Below the pieces are notes generated by a model. The model did not search any database, was not told the origin of the DNA, and saw only the letters and a program-made list of their open reading frames with translations. Position numbers and translations under genes: made by a program. Below are positions 1-5,406 of a DNA stretch of 5,406 nucleotides, one piece after another. Position 1 is the stretch's first letter; the number at the start of each line of letters is the position of its first letter. Source of the DNA: Caulobacteraceae bacterium (GTDB lineage: Bacteria; Pseudomonadota; Alphaproteobacteria; Caulobacterales; Caulobacteraceae); NCBI GenBank assembly GCA_947456005.1, contig CANGRP010000179.1, positions 1-5,406 on the forward strand, in the 5' to 3' direction.

Positions 1-597
1 CTGGATCGCCGAGGACCCGGTGCCGATCACCGCCACCCGCTTGCCGGCGAAGTCGACGCCCTCGTGTGGCCAAAGTCCTGTCAGGTAGGTCTCACCCTCG
101 AATTGATCAGCGCCGGGTATGTCCGGCGACTTGGGCACGGAGAGGCAGCCGGTGGCCATGACCACCCAGCGCGCTGAGATCTCGTCGCCATGATGGGTCC
201 TCACGGTCCAGCGACCGGTCGCCTCGTCGAAGACGGCGCTCTCGACCCGGGTCTCGAAGAGGAAGGAGGACCTCAGGTCGAACCGGTCCGCGATATGCTC
301 GGCGTACTTCAGGATCTCGGGCTGTGGCGCGTACTTTTCGCTCCACCGCCATTCGCGGGCGAGCTCCTCGGACCAGGTGAAGGAGTAGAAGAGGCTGGGG
401 ATATCGCACCGGGCGCCGGGGTATCGGTTCCAGTACCAGGTGCCCCCCACCCCGCCGCCCGCCTCGAAACCTTGGACGCTCAGCCCCGCCTCGCGGGCCT
501 TGTGGACCATGTAGAGGCCGCCAAAGCCGGCGCCGACCACAGCGACATCCACCTGGGCGCCCTTCACGGGGGCTCTCCCGATCATTCCGTCGGCCAT
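1..597 (-). CDS. Baeyer-Villiger-type flavin monooxygenase, N-terminal part (runs off window)
   Basis: This is an FAD- and NAD(P)H-dependent class B flavoprotein monooxygenase, a family whose members typically insert oxygen into ketones. 199 codons are visible and the C-terminal part lies beyond base 1. An FAD Rossmann motif GAGFGG is at residues 22-27. The Baeyer-Villiger-associated motif GTWYWNRYPGARCD is at 52-65, with Asp65 present. A second dinucleotide motif, GTGSSA (192-197), should bind NADPH. The linker motif FxGxxxHxxxWP is present at 166-177 (F166, G168, W176, P177) but the His position is Leu172 (codon CTG, bases 84-82). The surrounding residues resemble phenylacetone/cyclohexanone monooxygenases more than simple FMOs. 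The start at 597 is chosen because AGGGAGAG lies just upstream; Met5 (585) is an alternative. It is the last visible gene of a three-gene minus-strand run, 69 bp after the dioxygenase. The family is secure. Actual Baeyer-Villiger activity is uncertain because of the His substitution, and the substrate is unknown. Confidence 0.9.
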   Translation of the reverse strand, partial: MADGMIGRAPVKGAQVDVAVVGAGFGGLYMVHKAREAGLSVQGFEAGGGVGGTWYWNRYPGARCDIPSLFYSFTWSEELAREWRWSEKYAPQPEILKYAEHIADRFDLRSSFLFETRVESAVFDEATGRWTVRTHHGDEISARWVVMATGCLSVPKSPDIPGADQFEGETYLTGLWPHEGVDFAGKRVAVIGTGSSAIQ

Positions 598-602
598 CTT
601 CA

Positions 603-610
603 CTCTCCCT
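603..610 (-). promoter_or_regulatory. Ribosome binding site for the flavin monooxygenase
   Basis: On the minus strand AGGGAGAG ends 5 bases before the ATG at 597. This is a strong Shine-Dalgarno match and supports that start over the internal Met at residue 5. Confidence 0.7.
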
Positions 611-666
611 GGGCGCCGTGTCCTTGTTCCCGGGATAATGGACGGACTGGCGACAAGGTCTAGGGG

Positions 667-1386
667 TCAGTCGCGGGGCCTGCAGGCGAGCGTGAACTCC
701 AGGCTGATGCGCAGGACGCCCGTCGAACGGCCGCCGTGGAGGAGCCGGTCATTGAAGATGACGGCCTGGCCCGTCCTGACAGGAGCCGGGATCATGCGGT
801 CGCTGATGTCTTCGTCGGCGTACTGTGGCTTGCGGTGACCCAAGTGGTTGACGAAGGACGTATACCGAAAGTCCCGCAGATGAGAGCCGGGCAGGACCAT
901 GAGGCTCGGATTGTCGTCATCCTGCAGGAGCGGAAGCCAGACCTTCACCCTTTGCATGTCTGCAGGAAAGTCGAACCCGAGAAGATCCCAGAACCAGTAG
1001 TCGGCATGAATGGACCCCACATCCGAGGGGCTGTCGGGCCGTACCAGGCGCCAGTATACATCCGGGTCACCACGGCCTTCCTCGCCCGTCACGAACTCGC
1101 CGGCCGCCGGATCGAGGAATGCTCCATCCACCAAGGCCTGTTGGAAGACGCCAAAGAGGCGGGGCGGCAGAATCCTGGCCGACTTCTCCCGGAAAGCCGG
1201 ATATCCCTCCCCGGACAGATAGTCCCCTGCAGCGCCAAGGGTCGGGAAAGACTGGCCGACGGCGCTGGACAGGTGTTCCAGAAAGAGGTCCTGCACAACC
1301 CTACGCAGGTCGTCCGCCTCCACGATGGAGAAGCCCTCCGCGCGGGAGGCGAGATCGAGGGGCCTTGGGGCCTTCGCCATCGTCAT
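667..1386 (-). CDS. PhyH-like Fe(II)/2-oxoglutarate-dependent oxygenase
   Basis: A complete 239-residue protein of the phytanoyl-CoA dioxygenase-like superfamily. These cytosolic enzymes use Fe(II), 2-oxoglutarate and O2 to hydroxylate or otherwise oxidise small molecules, lipids or sugars. The facial triad is visible: H127 and D129 in the HxD motif (IHADYWFWD), and distal H217 in NDRLLHGG. R226, nine residues after H217, fits the Arg that binds the 2-oxoglutarate carboxylate. The typical PGSH turn is at 166-169. An aromatic-rich stretch (YWFWD) follows the HxD. Length is normal or slightly short for the family. The start at 1386 has GAGGA four bases upstream; an in-frame ATG two codons later (1380) has that motif ten bases upstream and is also possible. 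The gene lies 111 bp after the methyltransferase and 69 bp before the flavin monooxygenase, on the same strand, so co-transcription is plausible. Its GC content of about 65% matches the host-like neighbours and not the adjacent FkbM gene. The substrate cannot be inferred; similar proteins are often found in glycan or secondary-metabolite clusters. Confidence 0.85.
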   Translation of the reverse strand: MTMAKAPRPLDLASRAEGFSIVEADDLRRVVQDLFLEHLSSAVGQSFPTLGAAGDYLSGEGYPAFREKSARILPPRLFGVFQQALVDGAFLDPAAGEFVTGEEGRGDPDVYWRLVRPDSPSDVGSIHADYWFWDLLGFDFPADMQRVKVWLPLLQDDDNPSLMVLPGSHLRDFRYTSFVNHLGHRKPQYADEDISDRMIPAPVRTGQAVIFNDRLLHGGRSTGVLRISLEFTLACRPRD

Positions 1387-1390
1387 TCGA

Positions 1391-1395
1391 TCCTC
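1391..1395 (-). promoter_or_regulatory. Ribosome binding site for the PhyH-like oxygenase
   Basis: GAGGA on the minus strand lies 4 bases before the ATG at 1386 and 10 bases before the alternative ATG at 1380. It supports initiation in this area without settling which Met is used. Confidence 0.5.
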
Positions 1396-1497
1396 AACCC
1401 CTACCCTGAATACGTCGATAGGTCGGCCGTCTCTGGTGATTCCAATCCCGGCCTCCCGTCCTTCCGAGATTCATCAGACAGACGCCAGGGGCCCGCA

Positions 1498-2181
1498 TCA
1501 AACAATCCCATCTGGAATCCAGCTTAGATAGGGCTTACGCGTATCGATGAAAATCGTATCTAGTGGCGTCTTGGCGATCAATCGATAACCGAATCCATCA
1601 ATATACTTGAATATTTCGTTCTCCTGAATATCGTATATTGAGCTATTCTTGATTTCTACGCAGATTACTCCGGGTCGAAAAATTTCGAGTTTAGCACCCC
1701 TGAGCGCATTCAATTCTTCACCCTCTATGTCTAAATTTAGAAGATGAACCTCATTATTGACATCAGATTGAAATATATCGAATATCGTTGTAGCCTCTAG
1801 CTCGATGATGTTCGGCTTCAGGTCGTCGAATTTCAGCCTGTATCTTTCGCCCGTGGCGTGAGCGATCGTACTCATCGTCGGATCCGGAAAGATCTCGAAA
1901 CTCACTGATTTTCGGCAATCGGAAACAAGCTCATTCAAAAATCGATCCCGTGGTCTGATTTCGGACCATTCGTTTTTGTACGCAGAGTTACCGTCGACGG
2001 CGTACCCACTCCATCCTTTCTCGTAGAACACGTAGGTGTTGCTGAAATCGATAGGGTGATTGGCGCCGACATCTAGATAAGAGCCGACCTCGACATCCCT
2101 GAGGATGGACTTCAGGATAAGGTCTACGCCTCCAACGGCATAGCTCATGTTGCGTTCCGGGCGGGCGAGTCTGTCGGTCAT
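1498..2181 (-). CDS. FkbM-family SAM-dependent methyltransferase
   Basis: A 227-residue protein with the FkbM-type (Methyltransf_21) fold, predicted to O-methylate a glycan or small molecule using S-adenosylmethionine. The SAM-binding motif I, YLDVGAN, is at residues 35-41, followed by the family pattern SNTYVFYEKGWSG (47-59). An acidic residue at the end of strand 2 is D63 in VDGN. The signature LNLDIEGEE (148-156) corresponds to the usual DxEGxE motif. No signal peptide or membrane segment is visible, so it should be cytosolic. The start is uncertain: the ATG at 2181 has only GGAG at a long 11-base spacing, and Met12 (2148) begins MSYAVGGVDLIL, which resembles the usual FkbM N-terminus, so initiation at 2148 is a real alternative. 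Base composition is unusual: about 33-43% GC in the 3' third against 65-72% in the flanking genes, with codons such as ATA and CTA that are rare elsewhere in the window. This suggests separate acquisition. It is first in the minus-strand run and divergent from the M16 peptidase gene. The family call is firm; the substrate is unknown. Confidence 0.88.
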   Translation of the reverse strand: MTDRLARPERNMSYAVGGVDLILKSILRDVEVGSYLDVGANHPIDFSNTYVFYEKGWSGYAVDGNSAYKNEWSEIRPRDRFLNELVSDCRKSVSFEIFPDPTMSTIAHATGERYRLKFDDLKPNIIELEATTIFDIFQSDVNNEVHLLNLDIEGEELNALRGAKLEIFRPGVICVEIKNSSIYDIQENEIFKYIDGFGYRLIAKTPLDTIFIDTRKPYLSWIPDGIV

Positions 2182-2249
2182 CGAAAACCAAACTCCGGTG
2201 CGCCGCGGGAGGTAGGGGCAGCCTCAACACAGCTGAAAGTCGACCTTCT

Positions 2250-2268
2250 GGACCCCTGATTGGGGTCC
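2250..2268. repeat. Perfect inverted repeat (7-bp arms, 5-nt loop)
   Basis: GGACCCC, loop TGATT, GGGGTCC. The arms are perfectly complementary. There is no T-tract on either side, so a classical intrinsic terminator is not supported. It lies 69 bp upstream of the FkbM ATG at 2181 and could be an operator or a leader RNA hairpin. Confidence 0.6.
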
Positions 2269-2277
2269 GCGGATGCA

Positions 2278-2296
2278 GCGCGTGCGACTCACGCGC
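2278..2296. repeat. Perfect inverted repeat (7-bp arms, 5-nt loop)
   Basis: GCGCGTG, loop CGACT, CACGCGC. It begins 9 bases after the previous hairpin and has the same arm and loop lengths but a different sequence. No T-tract follows. It may be an operator-like site or a structured leader element. Confidence 0.6.
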
Positions 2297-2347
2297 CCGT
2301 ACCCATTATGCCGTTCGCGGGCCGGTCCTGCTGAACTTCATTGGGTG

Positions 2348-2360
2348 GGTGTCGGACACC
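2348..2360. repeat. Short odd-centred palindrome
   Basis: GGTGTC G GACACC is a 13-bp palindrome centred on base 2354. Its form would suit a dimeric DNA-binding regulator, but one short palindrome in GC-rich DNA is weak evidence. Confidence 0.4.
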
Positions 2361-2376
2361 AAGCCTTCAAACCACA

Positions 2377-2416
2377 GGAGGCCAAAGACCCCGGAAGGCA
2401 TCTAGGTCTTGCCTCC
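2377..2416. repeat. Bulged 12-bp hairpin upstream of the M16 gene
   Basis: GGAGGC (2377-2382) pairs with GCCTCC (2411-2416), and AAGACC (2385-2390) pairs with GGTCTT (2405-2410). A two-base bulge (C2383, A2384) and a 14-base loop result. A second GCCTCC copy at 2418-2423 allows an alternative 7-bp pairing of GGAGGCC (2377-2383) with GGCCTCC (2417-2423). The stem ends 75 bases before the M16 start codon. If transcription starts upstream of it, it would fold in the leader RNA. Confidence 0.5.
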
Positions 2417-2482
2417 GGCCTCCAGGGAAGTATCTCTGCCCCAATCCCATAGCCATCAGGCCTTCGCGCCTGACCAGAACCC

Positions 2483-2486
2483 GGAG
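2483..2486 (+). promoter_or_regulatory. Ribosome binding site deciding the GTG start of the M16 peptidase
   Basis: GGAG lies 5 bases before the GTG at 2492. The next in-frame Met is residue 101, inside the zinc-binding region, so this site together with the signal peptide fixes the GTG as the start. Confidence 0.75.
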
Positions 2487-2491
2487 TCAAA

Positions 2492-5359
2492 GTGACACTC
2501 GCTGGAAGGCTTTTCTCGGGGGCGAGCCTCGCCCTTCTCCTGACCCTCTCCACCTCTCCTGCGCTCTCGGCCCCTGCGCCGGTCGCCGCCTCGGTGCAGC
2601 CCGCCACCGCCTCTGAACTGGCGCGCCTGGTCAACATCCCCTACGAGCGTTTCACCCTGCCCAATGGCCTGAGGGTGCTTGTGCACACTGACCGCAAGGC
2701 GCCTGTCGTCGCGGTGTCCATCTGGTACGGGGTCGGCTCCAAGCATGAGCCTGCCGGCCGCACCGGCTTCGCCCACCTTTTCGAGCACCTGATGTTCAAC
2801 GGCTCGGAGAACGCGCCCGGCGACTTCTTCAAGCCGCTGCAGGAGGTTGGCGCCACCGACTTCAACGGCACCACCTGGTTCGACCGGACCAACTATTTCC
2901 AGACTGTCCCGACGGACGCCCTGGACCGCGCCCTCTTCCTGGAGAGCGACCGGATGGGCCACCTGCTGGGCGCCGTGACCCAGGAGAAGCTCGATAACCA
3001 GCGCGGCGTCGTCCAGAACGAGAAGCGGCAGGGCGACAACCAGCCCTTCGGCCTCGTGGACTACCTGATCAACCAGAACCTCTTCCCGCCTGGGCACGGC
3101 TACCGGCACAGCACCATCGGCTCGATGGCCGACCTGGACGCAGCCTCCCTGGACGATGTGAAGCGTTGGTTCACCGACAATTACGGCCCGAACAACGCCG
3201 TCCTCGTCCTGGCCGGGGACATCGATGCGTCGACGGCCCGGACGCTCGTCGAGAAGTACTTCGGTGCGATTCCGCGTGGCCCGCGGGTCGCCCCGGTGTC
3301 CGACGGCCCGGTCACGCTCAAGGCTCCCGTGAGCCTCACTCACAAGGACCGGGTGGCGACCACCCGGATCTACCGCAGCTGGTCGACGGCGGGCCTCAAC
3401 GACCTGTCCTCCGTCGCCCTGGAGGCCGGGGTCAGCGTCCTGGGCGGCCTGTCCTCCTCGCGCCTCGACAACGCCCTGGTGCGGGACGAGAAGATCGCCG
3501 TCTCTGTCATGGCCGACTACAACGTCTTCCAGTCCGTGGGGGTCCTGACCCTGACCGCGGACGTTCGCCCCGGCGTCTCGCCGGACCTGGTGGCCAGGCG
3601 CATGGACGAGGTCATCGCCGACCTGGTCCGCTCGGGCCCGACGGCGGAGGAGTTGGACCGCGCCCGCCGCGTCGAGATCGCCGGCAAGATCCGGGCGACC
3701 GAGGCGGTCGGCGGCTTCGGCGGCAAGGCGGTGACCCTCGCCGAGGGCGAGCTCTACGCCGATGACGCCGCCCTCTACCGCAAGCGCCTGGCCGCCTGGG
3801 CCGCCCTGACGCCGGGCGCCGTGCAGTCGTCCCTGCAGACCTGGCTCAGCCGCCCGGTCCTGTCGCTCCGCATCGATCCGGGCGAACGCGACCTGGATGG
3901 CGCCCCCCTGGGTGGAGACCCGGCCGCCAAGGGCGCCGTGATCGACCGGACACGGGTGGCCGAGGCCGCCCGCAAGCCCCGCGTCGACTCCACCATGCCG
4001 GGCGCCGGCAAGGTCCCCGCCCTGGACTTCCCGAACGTCGAGCGGGCCGTCCTCGCCAACGGCATGCCCGTGGTCTACGCCCGCCGGGCGAGCGAGCCGC
4101 GCACCCTGGTGGCCGCCAGCTTCGACGCCGGCACGGCGGCGGACGGCGTGAAGGACTTCGGCGCCCAGTCCATGATGCTTCGGGCCCTCACCGAGGGCGC
4201 CGGCGGTCTCTCCAGCCGCCAGATCGCCGAGCGCAGCGAACTCCTCGGCGCCAGCGTCGGCGGCATGGCCGGAGCGGATCGGTCCAATGTGGTCCTTGAC
4301 GCCCTGACGCCCAACCTCGCCCCGTCCCTGACCCTCTTCGCGGATGTCCTTCGACGGCCCACCTTCGAGCCCGCGGTCGTGGAGCGCCTTCGCGGCCAAC
4401 AGCTCGCCCGCATCTCGGCCGAGGCGAACAACCCCTCCGCGATCGCCGCGGCGGAACTGTCGAAGCGGCTCTACGGCGGCGTCCATCCCTACAGTGTCCG
4501 CGCCACCGGGGCGGGAGACTCCCAGGTGGTCAGCCGATTGACCCCGGCCGATCTCAAGGCCCAGCATGACCGCTGGATCCGGCCGGACAACGGCCGACTG
4601 ATCATTATTTCCGACCGCCCCCTGGCCGAGATTCTGACCAAGCTGAACGCCACCCTGGGCGACTGGAAGCCGGAGCCGGGCGCGACCCGGGGCGCCAAGA
4701 CCTTCCCGGCGCCGCCCGCACCGACGGGCAACCGGATCGTCCTCGTCGACCGTCCGAAGTCGCCACAGTCGGTGATCGCCGCCGGACAGGTCCTCGACGC
4801 CCGGGGCCGCGACGACCTCCTGGCCCTGCAGGCGGGCAACGAGATTCTCGGCGGCGGCTTCCTTTCGCGCCTGAACATGAACCTGCGCGAGACCAAGGGG
4901 TGGTCCTACGGCGTCGGCTCGGGAATTCCCGAGACGGTCGAGCGGGTCGCCTTCCGCGTCACGGCGCCGGTCCAGGCCGACCGTACGGCGGACTCCGTCA
5001 TGGAGATCCTGAAGGAAACCCGTGACTTCACCTCCAGTCGCGGCGCCACGGCCGAGGAAAGGCAACTGACCGTCGACGGGGCGACGCGCGAGCTGCCGGG
5101 CCTGTTCGAACGCGGCGCCGCCGTCCTGAACGGCCTGTCCACCCTGACCGAGTACAATCGGCCGGACGATTGGTACGAGCGCCTGCCCGCGCGCTATGGC
5201 GCCATGACGGCGGCGGACATGGATGCGGCGGTGCGCAGGGTCCTCGATCCTGCGCGCCTGACCTTCGTGGTGGTGGGCGACGCCGAGGTGGTGAAACCGC
5301 AGCTGGACAAGCTCGGCCTGCCGGTCGAGGTGATCGCCGCCCGGCCCGCGACCAAATGA
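2492..5359 (+). CDS. Exported M16-family zinc metallopeptidase (two-half, pitrilysin/insulinase type)
   Basis: A complete 955-residue peptidase of the M16 (inverzincin) family, which degrades peptides inside a closed two-half chamber. The GTG start is followed by a Sec signal peptide: R6, a hydrophobic core at about residues 11-20, and possible cleavage after S26 or after A33. It is therefore predicted to be periplasmic or envelope-located. The N-terminal half carries the inverted zinc motif H95-x-x-E98-H99; E98 is the catalytic base. E177 in QNEKRQ, 78 residues after H99, fits the third zinc ligand. The C-terminal half begins near residue 511. It has lost the zinc motif (A558, M561 and M562 at the equivalent positions) and carries the R799...Y806 pair (NLRETKGWSYG) typical of the non-catalytic, substrate-gripping half. 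The length fits bacterial two-half M16 proteins such as PqqL. No cysteine was seen in the whole protein. The gene is divergent from the methyltransferase and followed by a GC-rich hairpin, so it is probably monocistronic. It appears intact; its physiological substrate is unknown. Confidence 0.95.
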   Translation: MTLAGRLFSGASLALLLTLSTSPALSAPAPVAASVQPATASELARLVNIPYERFTLPNGLRVLVHTDRKAPVVAVSIWYGVGSKHEPAGRTGFAHLFEHLMFNGSENAPGDFFKPLQEVGATDFNGTTWFDRTNYFQTVPTDALDRALFLESDRMGHLLGAVTQEKLDNQRGVVQNEKRQGDNQPFGLVDYLINQNLFPPGHGYRHSTIGSMADLDAASLDDVKRWFTDNYGPNNAVLVLAGDIDASTARTLVEKYFGAIPRGPRVAPVSDGPVTLKAPVSLTHKDRVATTRIYRSWSTAGLNDLSSVALEAGVSVLGGLSSSRLDNALVRDEKIAVSVMADYNVFQSVGVLTLTADVRPGVSPDLVARRMDEVIADLVRSGPTAEELDRARRVEIAGKIRATEAVGGFGGKAVTLAEGELYADDAALYRKRLAAWAALTPGAVQSSLQTWLSRPVLSLRIDPGERDLDGAPLGGDPAAKGAVIDRTRVAEAARKPRVDSTMPGAGKVPALDFPNVERAVLANGMPVVYARRASEPRTLVAASFDAGTAADGVKDFGAQSMMLRALTEGAGGLSSRQIAERSELLGASVGGMAGADRSNVVLDALTPNLAPSLTLFADVLRRPTFEPAVVERLRGQQLARISAEANNPSAIAAAELSKRLYGGVHPYSVRATGAGDSQVVSRLTPADLKAQHDRWIRPDNGRLIIISDRPLAEILTKLNATLGDWKPEPGATRGAKTFPAPPAPTGNRIVLVDRPKSPQSVIAAGQVLDARGRDDLLALQAGNEILGGGFLSRLNMNLRETKGWSYGVGSGIPETVERVAFRVTAPVQADRTADSVMEILKETRDFTSSRGATAEERQLTVDGATRELPGLFERGAAVLNGLSTLTEYNRPDDWYERLPARYGAMTAADMDAAVRRVLDPARLTFVVVGDAEVVKPQLDKLGLPVEVIAARPATK

Positions 5360-5365
5360 GACGGC

Positions 5366-5387
5366 GGGGCGGGCCAGGGCCCGCCCC
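5366..5387 (+). terminator. Likely transcription terminator hairpin after the M16 gene
   Basis: GGGGCGGGC (5366-5374), loop CAGG, GCCCGCCCC (5379-5387): a perfect 9-bp all-GC stem starting 7 bases after the stop codon. There is no run of T after it, so termination may be weak, Rho-assisted, or the hairpin may protect the 3' end of the mRNA. Confidence 0.55.
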
Positions 5388-5406
5388 TCAGCCCTTGGGA
5401 AGGTCC

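Larger units (their letters stand above)
2182..2491. other. Divergent intergenic region, 310 bp
   Basis: Non-coding stretch between the minus-strand FkbM gene and the plus-strand M16 gene. It must supply the start signals for both directions unless the promoters lie inside genes. It contains four inverted repeats (2250-2268, 2278-2296, 2348-2360 and 2377-2416), listed separately. No convincing pair of -35 and -10 boxes was found for either strand. The best single element is CATAAT on the minus strand (2310-2305), which lacks a good -35 partner. Short open frames here show no family resemblance. No tRNA or other known RNA is recognised. Confidence 0.7.

Noticed and set aside
622..658. CCTTGT...ACAAGG inverted repeat between the dioxygenase and monooxygenase genes, considered as a terminator
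   Set aside because: Only 6-bp arms with a 25-base loop and no T-tract; too weak to call.
190..663. A 157-codon plus-strand open frame opposite the flavin monooxygenase
   Set aside because: It is an in-register shadow of the sense reading frame, which carries Rossmann and Baeyer-Villiger motifs and a good ribosome binding site.
736..1527. A 263-codon plus-strand open frame opposite the PhyH-like gene
   Set aside because: It is also in codon register with the sense gene. The sense frame has the complete HxD...H...R active site, while the antisense frame has no recognisable domain and crosses the gene boundary.
2305..2310. CATAAT on the minus strand as a -10 box for the FkbM gene
   Set aside because: A good hexamer, but no -35 element at 16-18 bp spacing, so the promoter is not supported.
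2409..2436. TTGCCT with TATCTC 16 bases downstream as a possible sigma70 promoter for the M16 gene
   Set aside because: The -10 box matches consensus at only about half its positions and overlaps the hairpin region. Such matches are expected by chance in 310 bp.
2456..5065. An 869-codon open frame on the minus strand, antisense to the M16 peptidase
   Set aside because: It is in codon register with the M16 gene, so its stops would need TTA, CTA or TCA codons in the sense gene, which GC-rich codon bias avoids. The predicted protein is rich in Gly, Arg, Val and Asp, shows no family features, and the sense frame has clear M16 motifs.

Overview
The window looks like chromosomal DNA from a GC-rich proteobacterium, most likely an alphaproteobacterium. 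I lean towards Caulobacterales (Caulobacter, Phenylobacterium or Brevundimonas type). That lean rests on about 65-72% GC in three of the four genes, strong GC-ending codon bias and the gene families present. It is an inference, because there is no rRNA or other phylogenetic marker here.

Layout. Three genes lie head-to-tail on the minus strand. In order of transcription they are an FkbM-family SAM methyltransferase (2181 to 1498), a phytanoyl-CoA dioxygenase (PhyH)-like Fe(II)/2-oxoglutarate oxygenase (1386 to 667), and the N-terminal 199 residues of a Baeyer-Villiger-type flavin monooxygenase (597 to 1, cut by the window edge). The gaps between them are 111 and 69 bp. A 310-bp non-coding stretch (2182-2491) holding several perfect or near-perfect inverted repeats separates this group from a divergent, complete, exported two-half M16 zinc metallopeptidase on the plus strand (2492-5359). 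A GC-rich hairpin follows the M16 stop codon.

How the genes may work together. A methyltransferase, a 2OG-Fe oxygenase and a flavin monooxygenase on one strand suggest a tailoring cassette acting on a glycan, lipid or small molecule. The substrate cannot be read from the sequence. The peptidase is probably an unrelated envelope proteolysis gene that only shares the divergent intergenic region.

Most notable points: (i) the flavin monooxygenase keeps the dinucleotide-binding motifs and the GxWxxxR-YPG-D motif but has Leu where the Baeyer-Villiger fingerprint His belongs; (ii) the methyltransferase gene is a low-GC island (roughly 33-55% by line, lowest near its 3' end) with an abrupt edge at its stop codon, suggesting separate acquisition; (iii) two adjacent perfect hairpins of identical geometry and a bulged 12-bp stem sit in the divergent intergenic region. 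I found no tRNA, rRNA, CRISPR array or insertion sequence, and nothing that is clearly a new defence or mobile system.
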